A stretch of 64,000 nucleotides of DNA from Acetobacter ghanensis. GTDB lineage: Bacteria; Pseudomonadota; Alphaproteobacteria; Acetobacterales; Acetobacteraceae. The stretch covers positions 124,001 through 188,000 of the forward strand of contig NZ_LN609302.1 of assembly GCF_001499675.1 (NCBI RefSeq), written 5' to 3'. This document shows positions 56,516 to 64,000 of the stretch, piece by piece. A program made the translations under genes and the position numbers. The notes beneath the pieces are model-generated. The model searched no databases and had not been told where the DNA came from. It saw nothing but the letters and a program-made list of their open reading frames with translations. Position 1 is the first letter of the stretch. Every line of letters starts with the position of its first letter.

Positions 56516-58129
56516 TTAACCCGTGTGAGCCTGTGTTTGCGCCTGTTGCTGCTGCTTGAGCCGCACCGCATCATCATGGTCCACAATGGTGTGGTGGGTT
56601 ACCAGCCAGCCACCGCGGAAGCCTGCGCGCATTAACCCACGGCAGATAATCGGGTTTTCCTTCATGGTGTTCCACACCATGCCGTCCCGCCAGTTTTCCA
56701 CCATCAGCAGAATCGGCCCCTGATCGATGCCAATATAGGTGTCATCCGCCCAGTAGGCCTGTTTGCCATCGTGATAGCTGGGGTTGAAGGCATCCACAAA
56801 GCCATAGGTGCTGTAAATGCGGTCCCCGTACTTGTCCTTCATGGTGCGCAGGGCGGGAATGGCCAGTTCGGGCGCGAAGGCAACAGACCCACCCGCCGCC
56901 GTGGGGGCCAGTGTGCCATCATCCAGCGTGTAGTCCCGCCCTACGCCACGCGCGGTATAGGCCATGAACTTGCGCTGCTGGCCGTTTTCCACCTTGGTGG
57001 TCTCGGCCGGGCCATCACTCGCAGTCAGGCCCCAGACGTTTGGCCCGTAATCCTGCCATTTGCCGGGGTTCTGTGTGGCGTAGGTCTTCTGGGCATAAAC
57101 CGCACGGCGGCTGTTTTCGAAGTAATCAATCCCCGTGGAGCGGTTCCACTCATCCCGAATACCGCGAAAATCAATCCACGCATGGGTGTACTGGTGGCCA
57201 AACAGAGGGGCAAAGTTGAGGAAGGTCTGGCCATAGGACTCGCCCCAACGGTTTTTGTTGGTGGAAAGCCACGCCTGCCACGATGAAGGGTCCAGCGGAT
57301 GCGTGGTGGAGCCAAGGCCCATCACATACAGCATCATCCCCTCGTTATATCCCTCCCAATAATTGGAGAGAAAGCCGTGTTCGGGCGACCAGCCCATGCT
57401 CAACCGGTTATCCGGGCGCAGCATCCACCGCCAGTCCACCCGGTCAAACAGCTTGCCTGCAAGGTCCCGGATCTCGGCCTCGGGTGCGGAATCATGCGTG
57501 TAATAGCTGCTGGCAAACAGCACACCCTGCATAAGCAGAGCCGTATCTATGCTGGACAGTTCAATATCCGAGCCAAGGCGCAGCCCGTTCTCCCGCTTGA
57601 GAAAATGGTAGAAGAAGCCATGAAAACCCGCAGCCTTGTCTGGCGTATCGTTCTGCGGCAACTGCCACAGGTAGCGCAGGGTTGTCAGGGTCCGGTCCAC
57701 GGCCTGCTGGCGGTTAATGTAACCCCGGTCCGCACCAATGCCGTACGCCGTAAGTGCAAAACCGATAGAAGCCACGCTGGACTGGGTCTGGTCGGACGGG
57801 TAGCGGTCTGGCACCAGCCCGGTTTTTGGGTCCCCCGACTCCCAGAACCACAGAAAAGTCCGGTGTTCCAGATCCGCCAGAAAAGCCCTGTCCGTCTGGT
57901 CCGGGTGGAAGGGTGTGCTGGCCTGCTGCCGTGCCACAACGGAGGACGTAGCCGCCGCCTGCGCGCCCTCTGCCCCAAGGCCGGTCACCGCGCCAGACAG
58001 CATGAGAAGGGAAAGAAAAATCCGACCGGGTTTCTGTTTCTGCCAGCGTGCGGGCTGGCTGGTTTCTGTCCTGCTCCGTGCAAAAAAGCGCCTCAGTACC
58101 ATCAGCCTTGTCTTCCTCAATCTGTTCAT
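56516..58129 (-). CDS. Secreted glucoamylase-like (Pfam Glycoamylase, GH144-type) hydrolase
   Basis: Encodes a 537-residue exported protein from ATG 58129. The basic N-terminus and helix (FLSLLMLSGAVTGLGAEGAQA) form the signal. The catalytic domain begins with DLEHRTFLWFWESGDPKTGLVPDRYP, with conserved RVDWRWMLRP, LSNYWEGYNEGMMLYVMGLG and GPNVWGLTASDGP blocks. This matches the family of bacterial (alpha/alpha)6 glycosidases that includes beta-1,2-glucan hydrolases. The substrate could be a periplasmic glucan, given opgC nearby, but this is inference. Transcribed leftward and alone. Confidence 0.85.
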   Translation of the reverse strand: MNRLRKTRLMVLRRFFARSRTETSQPARWQKQKPGRIFLSLLMLSGAVTGLGAEGAQAAATSSVVARQQASTPFHPDQTDRAFLADLEHRTFLWFWESGDPKTGLVPDRYPSDQTQSSVASIGFALTAYGIGADRGYINRQQAVDRTLTTLRYLWQLPQNDTPDKAAGFHGFFYHFLKRENGLRLGSDIELSSIDTALLMQGVLFASSYYTHDSAPEAEIRDLAGKLFDRVDWRWMLRPDNRLSMGWSPEHGFLSNYWEGYNEGMMLYVMGLGSTTHPLDPSSWQAWLSTNKNRWGESYGQTFLNFAPLFGHQYTHAWIDFRGIRDEWNRSTGIDYFENSRRAVYAQKTYATQNPGKWQDYGPNVWGLTASDGPAETTKVENGQQRKFMAYTARGVGRDYTLDDGTLAPTAAGGSVAFAPELAIPALRTMKDKYGDRIYSTYGFVDAFNPSYHDGKQAYWADDTYIGIDQGPILLMVENWRDGMVWNTMKENPIICRGLMRAGFRGGWLVTHHTIVDHDDAVRLKQQQQAQTQAHTG

Positions 58130-58464
58130 AACCGGCCCACTGCCACAGCAGGCATACCAATCCGTACCGGAGGTACGCTGCACACCCCGGCATTGCGCCC
58201 GCCAATATAGGGGGCAAGGCTGAACACCCGCCAGAGCAGGACGGGGCCAGCCATATGGACCTTACCGAATGTCAGAAAATATTCATCTTTCTGTTTGTGC
58301 CTCAAGGGCTACATGGCAAGCCACAGCCCAAACAGCATGTCTGCCCAGCCTCCTGCACACCAAGCCATACAGACGAACGCATTGTAAAACCGGACACAAC
58401 CAGACAAAACCGCCACACCCGTTAGGGAACGCCTAACCATTGCAGCCCTGAACACAACCGACCC
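58130..58464. other. Intergenic region between divergent genes
   Basis: This 335-base stretch separates the leftward hydrolase gene from a rightward unknown gene. No recognisable ORF or RNA is seen. A long open leader (to 58183) of the hydrolase frame is not convincing. The region is AT-richer near 58260-58310 and must hold the two promoters. Confidence 0.4.
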
Positions 58465-58956
58465 ATGACATACCAATATAATCTTTTTCGGTTTTTTTAT
58501 GAGCTTCTGGATGTTTTGGTCTCCCGGCTGGAATACAGCCTGCGGGGCCTTGCCACCAGCCATGTGCTCATCCCGCCGCCTGCGCAGAGCCACTCGTTCC
58601 TGATTATGCGGGCGGAAGAAAAAGAGGGAAAAACCTTTTACAAACCGGCTTATTACCTGTTTGCCAAAACCCGCGAGCGGTTGCGCGGTTATTTTGCAAA
58701 AGGCGAAGGCAGGCTTTTTCTGGACAACACACGGCACTGCCTGCTGATTGCCTTTGCAGATTCCACACTGGTTGTGGGGCGGGACGCCACCATAACCGAT
58801 TACCACCCCCACTCCTTTGAGACGCTGCTGGCCCTGAAGGCCCATCTGCGCGACATCAAACTGGGCAAATATGCTGAAGAGTATGTGATTTTGCCCAAAA
58901 AGACCGCCATCCCGGTCCGTCCGGCCTCCCTCAAGCAGCGCGTGCAGGCGCGCTAG
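58465..58956 (+). CDS. Unknown conserved-looking protein next to ugd
   Basis: Encodes 163 residues, slightly basic, with no signal peptide or membrane helix. The segment RLEYSLRGLATSHVLIPPP is followed by SHSFLIMRAEEKEGKTFYKP and RCLLIAFADSTLVVGRDATI-like strands, giving a mixed alpha-beta profile. No family is recognised. It is 133 bases upstream of ugd and on the same strand, so it could be part of a polysaccharide operon. Product not named. Confidence 0.6.
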   Translation: MTYQYNLFRFFYELLDVLVSRLEYSLRGLATSHVLIPPPAQSHSFLIMRAEEKEGKTFYKPAYYLFAKTRERLRGYFAKGEGRLFLDNTRHCLLIAFADSTLVVGRDATITDYHPHSFETLLALKAHLRDIKLGKYAEEYVILPKKTAIPVRPASLKQRVQAR

Positions 58957-59089
58957 GTCTGCCGGACCACGGTCTTCCGCCCCCAAGGCCACGCCCCAAA
59001 ACAGCGTGACGGATTTTTTCCGCTCATGTATTGCAACGGCATACTGAACCGGGGCCACACGGCCCGGTTGCGCAGGCTGGGGAGAGGTT

Positions 59090-60256
59090 ATGAAAATTGC
59101 AGTTGTCGGTCTGGGGTATGTCGGCCTGTCCAACGCCATTCTGCTGGCCCAGCATCATGATGTGATGGCCGTTGATGTGGATGCCAGCCGGGTCAACAAG
59201 GTGAATAACCGGGAATCCCCCATTATTGACACCGAGATTGAAGATTACCTGCGCCACAAACCCCTCTCGCTCACCGCGACAACAGACCTTGCAGCCGCAG
59301 CCCACGGCGCCAGCTTTGTCATTATTGCCACCCCCACCAATTATGACGCGCAGGAAAACTATTTCGACACATCCTCCGTTACGGATGTGATTGCTGGCGT
59401 AAGCGCCATAAACCCCGACGCCACCATTGTTATCAAATCCACCATTCCGGTTGGCTTTGTGGAGCAGGTCCGGGCGGATATGCAGACCGATCAGGTCATC
59501 TTTTCCCCCGAATTCCTGCGCGAAGGCCGTGCGTTATATGACAACCTGCACCCTTCCCGCATTATTGTGGGCGAGCGCAGTGAACGGGCGGAACGCTTTG
59601 CCGCGCTGATGGTGGAAGGGGCCATTAAAAAAGACGTCCCCATCCTGTTTACCGAGGCAACGGAAGCCGAGGCCATCAAGCTGTTCGCCAACACCTACCT
59701 TGCCATGCGGGTTGCGTTCTTTAACGAACTGGACAGCTACGCACTGGCCCGTGGCATGGATACGCGCCAGATTATAGAAGGCGTATGCCTGGACCCCCGC
59801 ATAGGCCAGCACTACAACAACCCATCCTTTGGGTATGGCGGCTACTGCCTGCCAAAAGACACAAAACAGCTTTTAGCCAACTACATGCAGGTGCCCCAGA
59901 ACCTGATCCGCGCCATTGTGGATGCCAACCGGACCCGCAAGGACTTTCTGGCCGACCAGATTCTGGCCCTGAACCCCAAGGTGGTTGGCATTTACCGGCT
60001 GGCCATGAAGACCGCGTCCGACAATTTCCGGCAAAGCTCCATTCAGGGCATTATGAAGCGGCTCAAGGCCAAGGGCATAGAAATTATTGTGTATGAGCCC
60101 GCCATGAAGGAAGACCTGTTTTTTGGCTCCCGCGTAGTGCGCAATCTGGAGGAGTTCAAGGCGCTCTCCTCCATTATTGTCAGCAACCGGCACCACCCCG
60201 AACTGGCGGATGTAAAAGACCGCGTCTTTACCCGCGACCTGTTTGGGAGCGACTGA
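59090..60256 (+). CDS. ugd: UDP-glucose 6-dehydrogenase
   Basis: Encodes a 388-residue enzyme that oxidises UDP-glucose to UDP-glucuronate. The NAD site [11 protein letters not shown] lies at the N-terminus, IKSTIPVGF in the middle, and the catalytic Cys253 in [10 protein letters not shown]. The short form (about 390 residues) resembles Cap3A/KfiD-type enzymes. GGAGAGG lies upstream of the ATG. It supplies precursor for capsule or lipid glycosylation. galE is convergent with it. Confidence 0.95.
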   Translation: MKIAVVGLGYVGLSNAILLAQHHDVMAVDVDASRVNKVNNRESPIIDTEIEDYLRHKPLSLTATTDLAAAAHGASFVIIATPTNYDAQENYFDTSSVTDVIAGVSAINPDATIVIKSTIPVGFVEQVRADMQTDQVIFSPEFLREGRALYDNLHPSRIIVGERSERAERFAALMVEGAIKKDVPILFTEATEAEAIKLFANTYLAMRVAFFNELDSYALARGMDTRQIIEGVCLDPRIGQHYNNPSFGYGGYCLPKDTKQLLANYMQVPQNLIRAIVDANRTRKDFLADQILALNPKVVGIYRLAMKTASDNFRQSSIQGIMKRLKAKGIEIIVYEPAMKEDLFFGSRVVRNLEEFKALSSIIVSNRHHPELADVKDRVFTRDLFGSD

Positions 60257-60282
60257 CGCGCCCCCAAAACACGGGCTGGCCG

Positions 60283-61268
60283 TTAGTCCCCGTACCCGTT
60301 GGGGTGTTTTTCGCGCCAGCGGAAGGCTGTTTCCACTATTCTATCCAGCTCGCCCCATTGGGGCTGCCAGCCTGTATCCTTACGCAAGGTAGTGGAATCC
60401 GCCACCAGCACGGCAGGGTCCCCCAACCGGCGCGCTGCCGGTTCCCACGGCACAGTCAGACCGCTAACGCGCGCCACGCTCTGAATGACCTCGAGGTTGG
60501 AATAACCGTGGCCATTGCCAAGGTTGTACACAACGCTCCGCTCCTCGATCTGGTCCAGCACCCGAATGTGCGCATCAGCCAGATCCGCCACGTGAATATA
60601 ATCCCGAATGCAGGACCCATCCCGCGTTGGGTAGTCCGTACCAAACAGCTTGAGCGCAGGCCTGCGACCCAACGCAGCATCAATGGTTAGGGGAATAAGG
60701 TGGGTTTCCGGTCCGTGGTCTTCCCCCGCGCGGCCCTGCGGGTCTGCCCCGGCGGCATTGAAGTAGCGCAGGCAGGCGCTCTTTAACCCATACAGGCTGT
60801 CCGCCCAATGCAGGGCGCGCTCAATCATGAACTTGCTCTCCCCATACGGGGAGCCGGGCTGGATCAACGCTGTTTCAGGAATAGGGTCTGCACGTTCGGG
60901 GCCGCCAAACAGAGCCGCGGTGGACGAAAAAACAAACTTTTTAACGCCATGCAGCGCGCAAGCCTGCACAAGGTTCAGGCTCGTCAGATAATTCTGGCGC
61001 AGATAATAAAAAGGATCGGCCATGCTCGCCCCAACAAGCGAGAGTGCGGCAAAGTGCAGCACGCCATCCCATTTTTGCCCGGCCACAACATCCACCGTGT
61101 CCTGATAATCTATCAGGTCGACCGTATGGACCTTTGCGGCCGCGGGCACGGCACCACGGTGCCCGGTGCTAAAGTTGTCCAGTACATCCACCTCGTGCCC
61201 TGCATCCAACAAAGCCAGCACAACATGGCTGCCAACAAAACCGGCCCCCCGGTTACCAAATACCGCAC
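60283..61268 (-). pseudogene. galE: UDP-glucose 4-epimerase GalE, N-terminal frameshift
   Basis: The main frame has the extended-SDR GalE pattern: VLHFAALSLVGASM, VFSSTAALFGGPERADPIPE, GESKFMIERAL, CLRYFNAAGADPQGRAGEDH and DGSCIRDYIHV. The Rossmann start lies in another frame from GTG 61268 (AGGGGG just upstream). It would read VRYLVTGGAGFVGSHVVLAL if the C6 run 61245-61250 had seven bases. Restored length would be about 328 residues. It interconverts UDP-glucose and UDP-galactose. It is the last gene of the rfb-GT2 operon. Confidence 0.88.
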
Positions 61269-61304
61269 GCGATCCCCCTGATGATAAGATACTTTACAGT
61301 GGCG

Positions 61305-62210
61305 TCACCCAAGTAGCACCCAAACGTAAAATAAAAATGTCTCGGCAAAAGTCTGCCTTTTCATTTTCATGCGTAAAACACTCAGAAAACGAATCCGCTG
61401 GTTGCGCGGAGCCAGACATGCAAGCTGCCGTCTGGATGTGTCTGCCAGCAGGTTTTCCCTTTGTCGTAAGGCTGTGATGTGTGACCGAAACAGGTTCATA
61501 AAGTGTTTTGGCCCACGCAGCAATGCGGCAACCAGACGCTTGTAAAAGCTTTTTTTATGACCAATGGCATTATGACCATGCTGCCTGTACAATATGGTCG
61601 CTTCATCATCATACAGACAACGCCCCCCGGCTGCGGCGACAACAATATAAGACCACCAGTCATGATAAATGTTGGCTGGCACGGTAAATTGGTTAATCAC
61701 CCTTACAGCCTCGGCATTAAGGGCCATTGTGCACCCGGTTGCAACATTCTGCGCCAGACAGTCTGGGAACAAGGGGACAAACTGCAAACGGTCGGAGGTC
61801 CCCAGCGGGCGCAGCTGTGCATCTACAACCCTCTGACGGGAAAAGTAGAGCGCAGGTAATTGAGAATCATATGCAGAAAGAACAGCGTAGGCTCTCGCAA
61901 TTTTTTCTGGCAGCCACACATCGTCCTGATCTGCAAACATAACGCAGTCATCCGCCTGCATCATGGTGCCTGCGAATTTGAGTAACGTTAAAAAGCTGGC
62001 ATAGGGACCAAGGTTATGATTAATTTCTGAAAAATTTGTGCATTTTCCGGTTTCTTTTATAAAATCATTCATAATGGACACAGTATTGTCCACAGACCCG
62101 TCATCCCTCCACAGAATATGCCAGTTCTGGACGGTCTGATTTTGCAAGCTTTCCAACTGTTCCTTAAGGAATTTTCCTCCATTATACGTGGAAAGCAGAA
62201 TATAGATCAT
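61305..62210 (-). CDS. Family 2 glycosyltransferase
   Basis: Encodes a 301-residue GT-A enzyme of the WbbL/rhamnosyltransferase style: ILLSTYNGGKFLKEQLESLQ, WRDDGSVDNT, FADQDDVWLPEKI (DXD type) and DWWSYIVVAAAGGRCLYDD. The region is visibly more AT-rich than its neighbours, typical of horizontally moved O-antigen genes. It sits between rfbC and galE, so a role in O-polysaccharide assembly using dTDP-rhamnose or a related sugar is likely. Confidence 0.88.
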   Translation of the reverse strand: MIYILLSTYNGGKFLKEQLESLQNQTVQNWHILWRDDGSVDNTVSIMNDFIKETGKCTNFSEINHNLGPYASFLTLLKFAGTMMQADDCVMFADQDDVWLPEKIARAYAVLSAYDSQLPALYFSRQRVVDAQLRPLGTSDRLQFVPLFPDCLAQNVATGCTMALNAEAVRVINQFTVPANIYHDWWSYIVVAAAGGRCLYDDEATILYRQHGHNAIGHKKSFYKRLVAALLRGPKHFMNLFRSHITALRQRENLLADTSRRQLACLAPRNQRIRFLSVLRMKMKRQTFAETFLFYVWVLLG

Positions 62211-62257
62211 AATTCAAAAAACCTTGATGCCGTATCAAGACAAAGTCCAACAGACTG

Positions 62258-62814
62258 TCAGTATTGAAACCAGTTATCCTGAGGATTAAACAAGGGGGCT
62301 TCCCTGTCCTTGTCTGACAGAACAGCCTCTTCTGCCCCAACAGGCCACGGCAGAGCCAGTGCCGGGTCATTCCACCGCACAGACCGTTCGCAGTCTTTGG
62401 CATAAGAAGCCGTGACTTTATACAGCACCTCGGTATTGGGAACCAATGCGCAAAAACCGTGTAAAAAACCGCATGGTATCCAGATTTGTGTCCAGTTTTC
62501 TACAGACAGTTCTGCCGCCACCCACTGGCCATATGTGGGTGAACCCTGCCGGATATCGACCGCTACATCCCATATTGCCCCCCGCAGTACCCGCACCAGT
62601 TTACCTTGGGCATACGGTTCTGTCTGGCAGTGCAGCCCTCGCACTGTTCCTTTCTGCGCTGAAAAACTCTGGTTATCCTGCACGAATGTAGACGGAACCT
62701 CGTGCGCCTTCAGTTTATCCGCATTCCATGTTTCAGAAAAAAACCGCGTTCATCAGCAAATTTTTGTGGTGTTATCAGAAGAACATCAGGGATGGATAGT
62801 TTTTGTACGTTCAT
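62258..62814 (-). pseudogene. rfbC: dTDP-4-dehydrorhamnose 3,5-epimerase RfbC, frameshifted
   Basis: The downstream frame has QDNQSFSAQKGTVRGLHCQ, DVAVDIRQGSPTYGQW and WIPCGFLHGFCAL, diagnostic of RfbC. The start ATG 62814 gives [20 protein letters not shown], then ADERGFF, after which the frame is lost at the A7 run 62737-62743 (T7 on the coding strand). With eight T it would read ERGFFSETWNADKLKAHEVP and join smoothly. The ATG overlaps the rfbA stop (TGATG). Restored length would be about 185 residues. Confidence 0.9.
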
Positions 62815-63695
62815 CAAATGTCACGCCCATCACTCACATGCCGCAAAATACGGCCTAGTTCTGTTTTTCCCATCCGCTCCGCCAAGGTTTGAACCTGCTC
62901 TGCGGTAATATACCCTTTGCGGTAGGCAACCTCCTCCGGGCTACCAACCAGATTGCCTTGCCGGTCCTGAATGGTCTGCACAAAATTAGCAGCCTGCAAA
63001 AGGGATTCTGGCGTTCCGGCATCCAGCCATGCTGTGCCGCGCCCCAACCGTTCCACGTTCAGCGTCCCTTCGCGCAGATAAATCGTATTGAGGTCCGTAA
63101 TTTCCAGCTCCCCCCGTGCGGAAGGCTTGAGCGTTCTGGCAAATTGGGTCACCCGGTGGTCGTAAAAATATAAACCGGTCACAGCCCAGCTTGACGTTGG
63201 GTTTTGCGGCTTTTCAATAATATCAACGGGCTTTCCACCCTCATCAAAAAACACGACCCCATATCGCTCCGGGTCTCTGACCTGATAGGCAAAAACTGTT
63301 GTCCCTGTCTGGCGGGATGCAGCCGCCCCCAACAGCATAGAGAGGTGGTCCCCATGCAGCAGGTTGTCCCCCAGCACCAGCGCACAGGCATCGCCGGCAA
63401 TCCAGTCTTCTCCAATCAGAAAAGCTTGTGCAAGTCCATCTGGGCTAGGCTGTTCCGCGTAAGCAATGCGAAGACCCAAGTGCCCACCATCCCCAAACAG
63501 CCGCCGGAATTGAGGCAGGTCCGCAGGGGTGGAAATAATCAGCACATCCCGAATACCCGCCAGCATAAGCGTGCAAAGTGGGTAGTAAATCATGGGTTTA
63601 TCAAAAACAGGCAATAACTGCTTGGAGGTTGCCAAGGTCATGGGGTGCAGCCGTGTTCCGGCACCTCCAGCCAGAATAATGCCTTTTTGAATCAT
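62814..63695 (-). CDS. rfbA: Glucose-1-phosphate thymidylyltransferase RfbA
   Basis: Encodes a 293-residue nucleotidyltransferase that makes dTDP-glucose. [19 protein letters not shown] is the nucleotide-binding motif; [17 protein letters not shown] and [12 protein letters not shown] are typical. ATG 63695 overlaps the rfbB stop (ATGA). The middle gene of rfbB-rfbA-rfbC. Confidence 0.96.
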   Translation of the reverse strand: MIQKGIILAGGAGTRLHPMTLATSKQLLPVFDKPMIYYPLCTLMLAGIRDVLIISTPADLPQFRRLFGDGGHLGLRIAYAEQPSPDGLAQAFLIGEDWIAGDACALVLGDNLLHGDHLSMLLGAAASRQTGTTVFAYQVRDPERYGVVFFDEGGKPVDIIEKPQNPTSSWAVTGLYFYDHRVTQFARTLKPSARGELEITDLNTIYLREGTLNVERLGRGTAWLDAGTPESLLQAANFVQTIQDRQGNLVGSPEEVAYRKGYITAEQVQTLAERMGKTELGRILRHVSDGRDI

Positions 63696-64000
63696 GATTT
63701 GGCTCCAAGGCGCTGGCCTGCATAGGACTGGTTGCGAATACCCTGCCACCATGAGCGGTTTGCCACATACCATGCAATGGTTCTGGCCAACCCCTGTTCA
63801 AAATCATGCGCGGCAGACCAACCCAAGGCGGTTTCCACCCCCGTTGGGTCAATTTCGTACCGTTGGTCATGCCCCGGCCGGTCCGCCACATATGTTATCA
63901 GCCTGTCCCGCGCCCCCTTGGGGCTGGGCATGATCTGGTCCACCATAGCGCATATGGTTTTGACCACCTCGCTGTTACTGCGGGGTTGGCGGGCGCCAAT
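63692..64000 (-). CDS. rfbB: dTDP-glucose 4,6-dehydratase RfbB, C-terminal part
   Basis: Only about 100 C-terminal residues are in the window; the frame runs on past 64000. [33 protein letters not shown] and [18 protein letters not shown] match the end of RfbB. The usual rfbB-rfbA order with a four-base overlap supports the call. The rest of the gene is outside the window. Confidence 0.92.
   Translation of the reverse strand: MGARQPRSNSEVVKTICAMVDQIMPSPKGARDRLITYVADRPGHDQRYEIDPTGVETALGWSAAHDFEQGLARTIAWYVANRSWWQGIRNQSYAGQRLGAKS

Overview
The window is a GC-rich alphaproteobacterial chromosome segment. It most resembles an acetic acid bacterium (Acetobacteraceae, probably Acetobacter). The evidence is a permuted two-piece tmRNA gene next to a class-alpha SspB, an F0 ATP synthase operon with both b and b' subunits, ThyX instead of ThyA as the visible thymidylate synthase, a BudC-like acetoin reductase, and several secreted proteins with no recognisable family. 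The genus is an inference from gene content; no database search was possible. Nearly everything is core chromosome. I found no insertion sequence, prophage, CRISPR array or recognisable defence system.

Layout: (1) 0.1-6.7 kb, flagellar rod, ring and hook-junction genes: flgG-flgA-flgH leftward and flgF, flgK, flgL rightward. (2) 6.7-15.8 kb, metH, a degenerate HisE-like gene, a broken multi-membrane-span protein gene, cvpA-purF and an acetoin reductase. (3) 15.8-22.7 kb, a pqiABC-type lipid transport operon, tRNA-Thr(CGT) and a GT2/GT83 lipid glycosylation pair. (4) 22.7-28.9 kb, the atp F0 operon (atpI-B-E-b'-b), then dapF-mtaB-ftsY and gloA. (5) 29-38.8 kb, a porin, a DEAD-box helicase, a secreted repeat protein, a secreted S10 peptidase, rplM-rpsI and two envelope or unknown genes. 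(6) 38.8-45.7 kb, pstCAB-phoU without pstS, ilvD and two small exported or membrane unknowns. (7) 45.8-53.1 kb, quinone oxidoreductase, degP-FUSC, opgC, mrp and thyX. (8) 53.2-58.2 kb, ssrA, sspB, class I fumarase, a VOC protein and a secreted glucoamylase-like hydrolase. (9) 58.4-64 kb, polysaccharide precursors: ugd, galE, a GT2 enzyme and rfbB(partial)-rfbA-rfbC.

Genes that work together: ssrA and sspB (tagging of stalled nascent chains and delivery to ClpXP), the pst/pho phosphate uptake set, the dTDP-rhamnose, UDP-galactose and UDP-glucuronate supply genes of the envelope cluster, the pqi lipid transporter, and possibly opgC with the glucoamylase-like hydrolase in periplasmic glucan metabolism.

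The most striking anomaly is technical or mutational. At least six genes (a GT-C-like protein, an SDR epimerase, mrp, fumarase, galE, rfbC), and probably a seventh CobW-like one, are broken by exactly one base, each inside or beside a mononucleotide run. Two or more of these are expected to be important housekeeping genes, so sequencing or assembly homopolymer error is the first explanation; real slippage mutation is the alternative. The biologically interesting items are a HisE-like protein that has lost its metal-binding acidic residues, a FUSC gene apparently starting at CTG and coupled to degP, a secreted protein with an RWNNA repeat, a 37-residue Cys-rich membrane peptide, and the flgF/flgG divergence. 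I did not find a clear previously undescribed multi-gene system.
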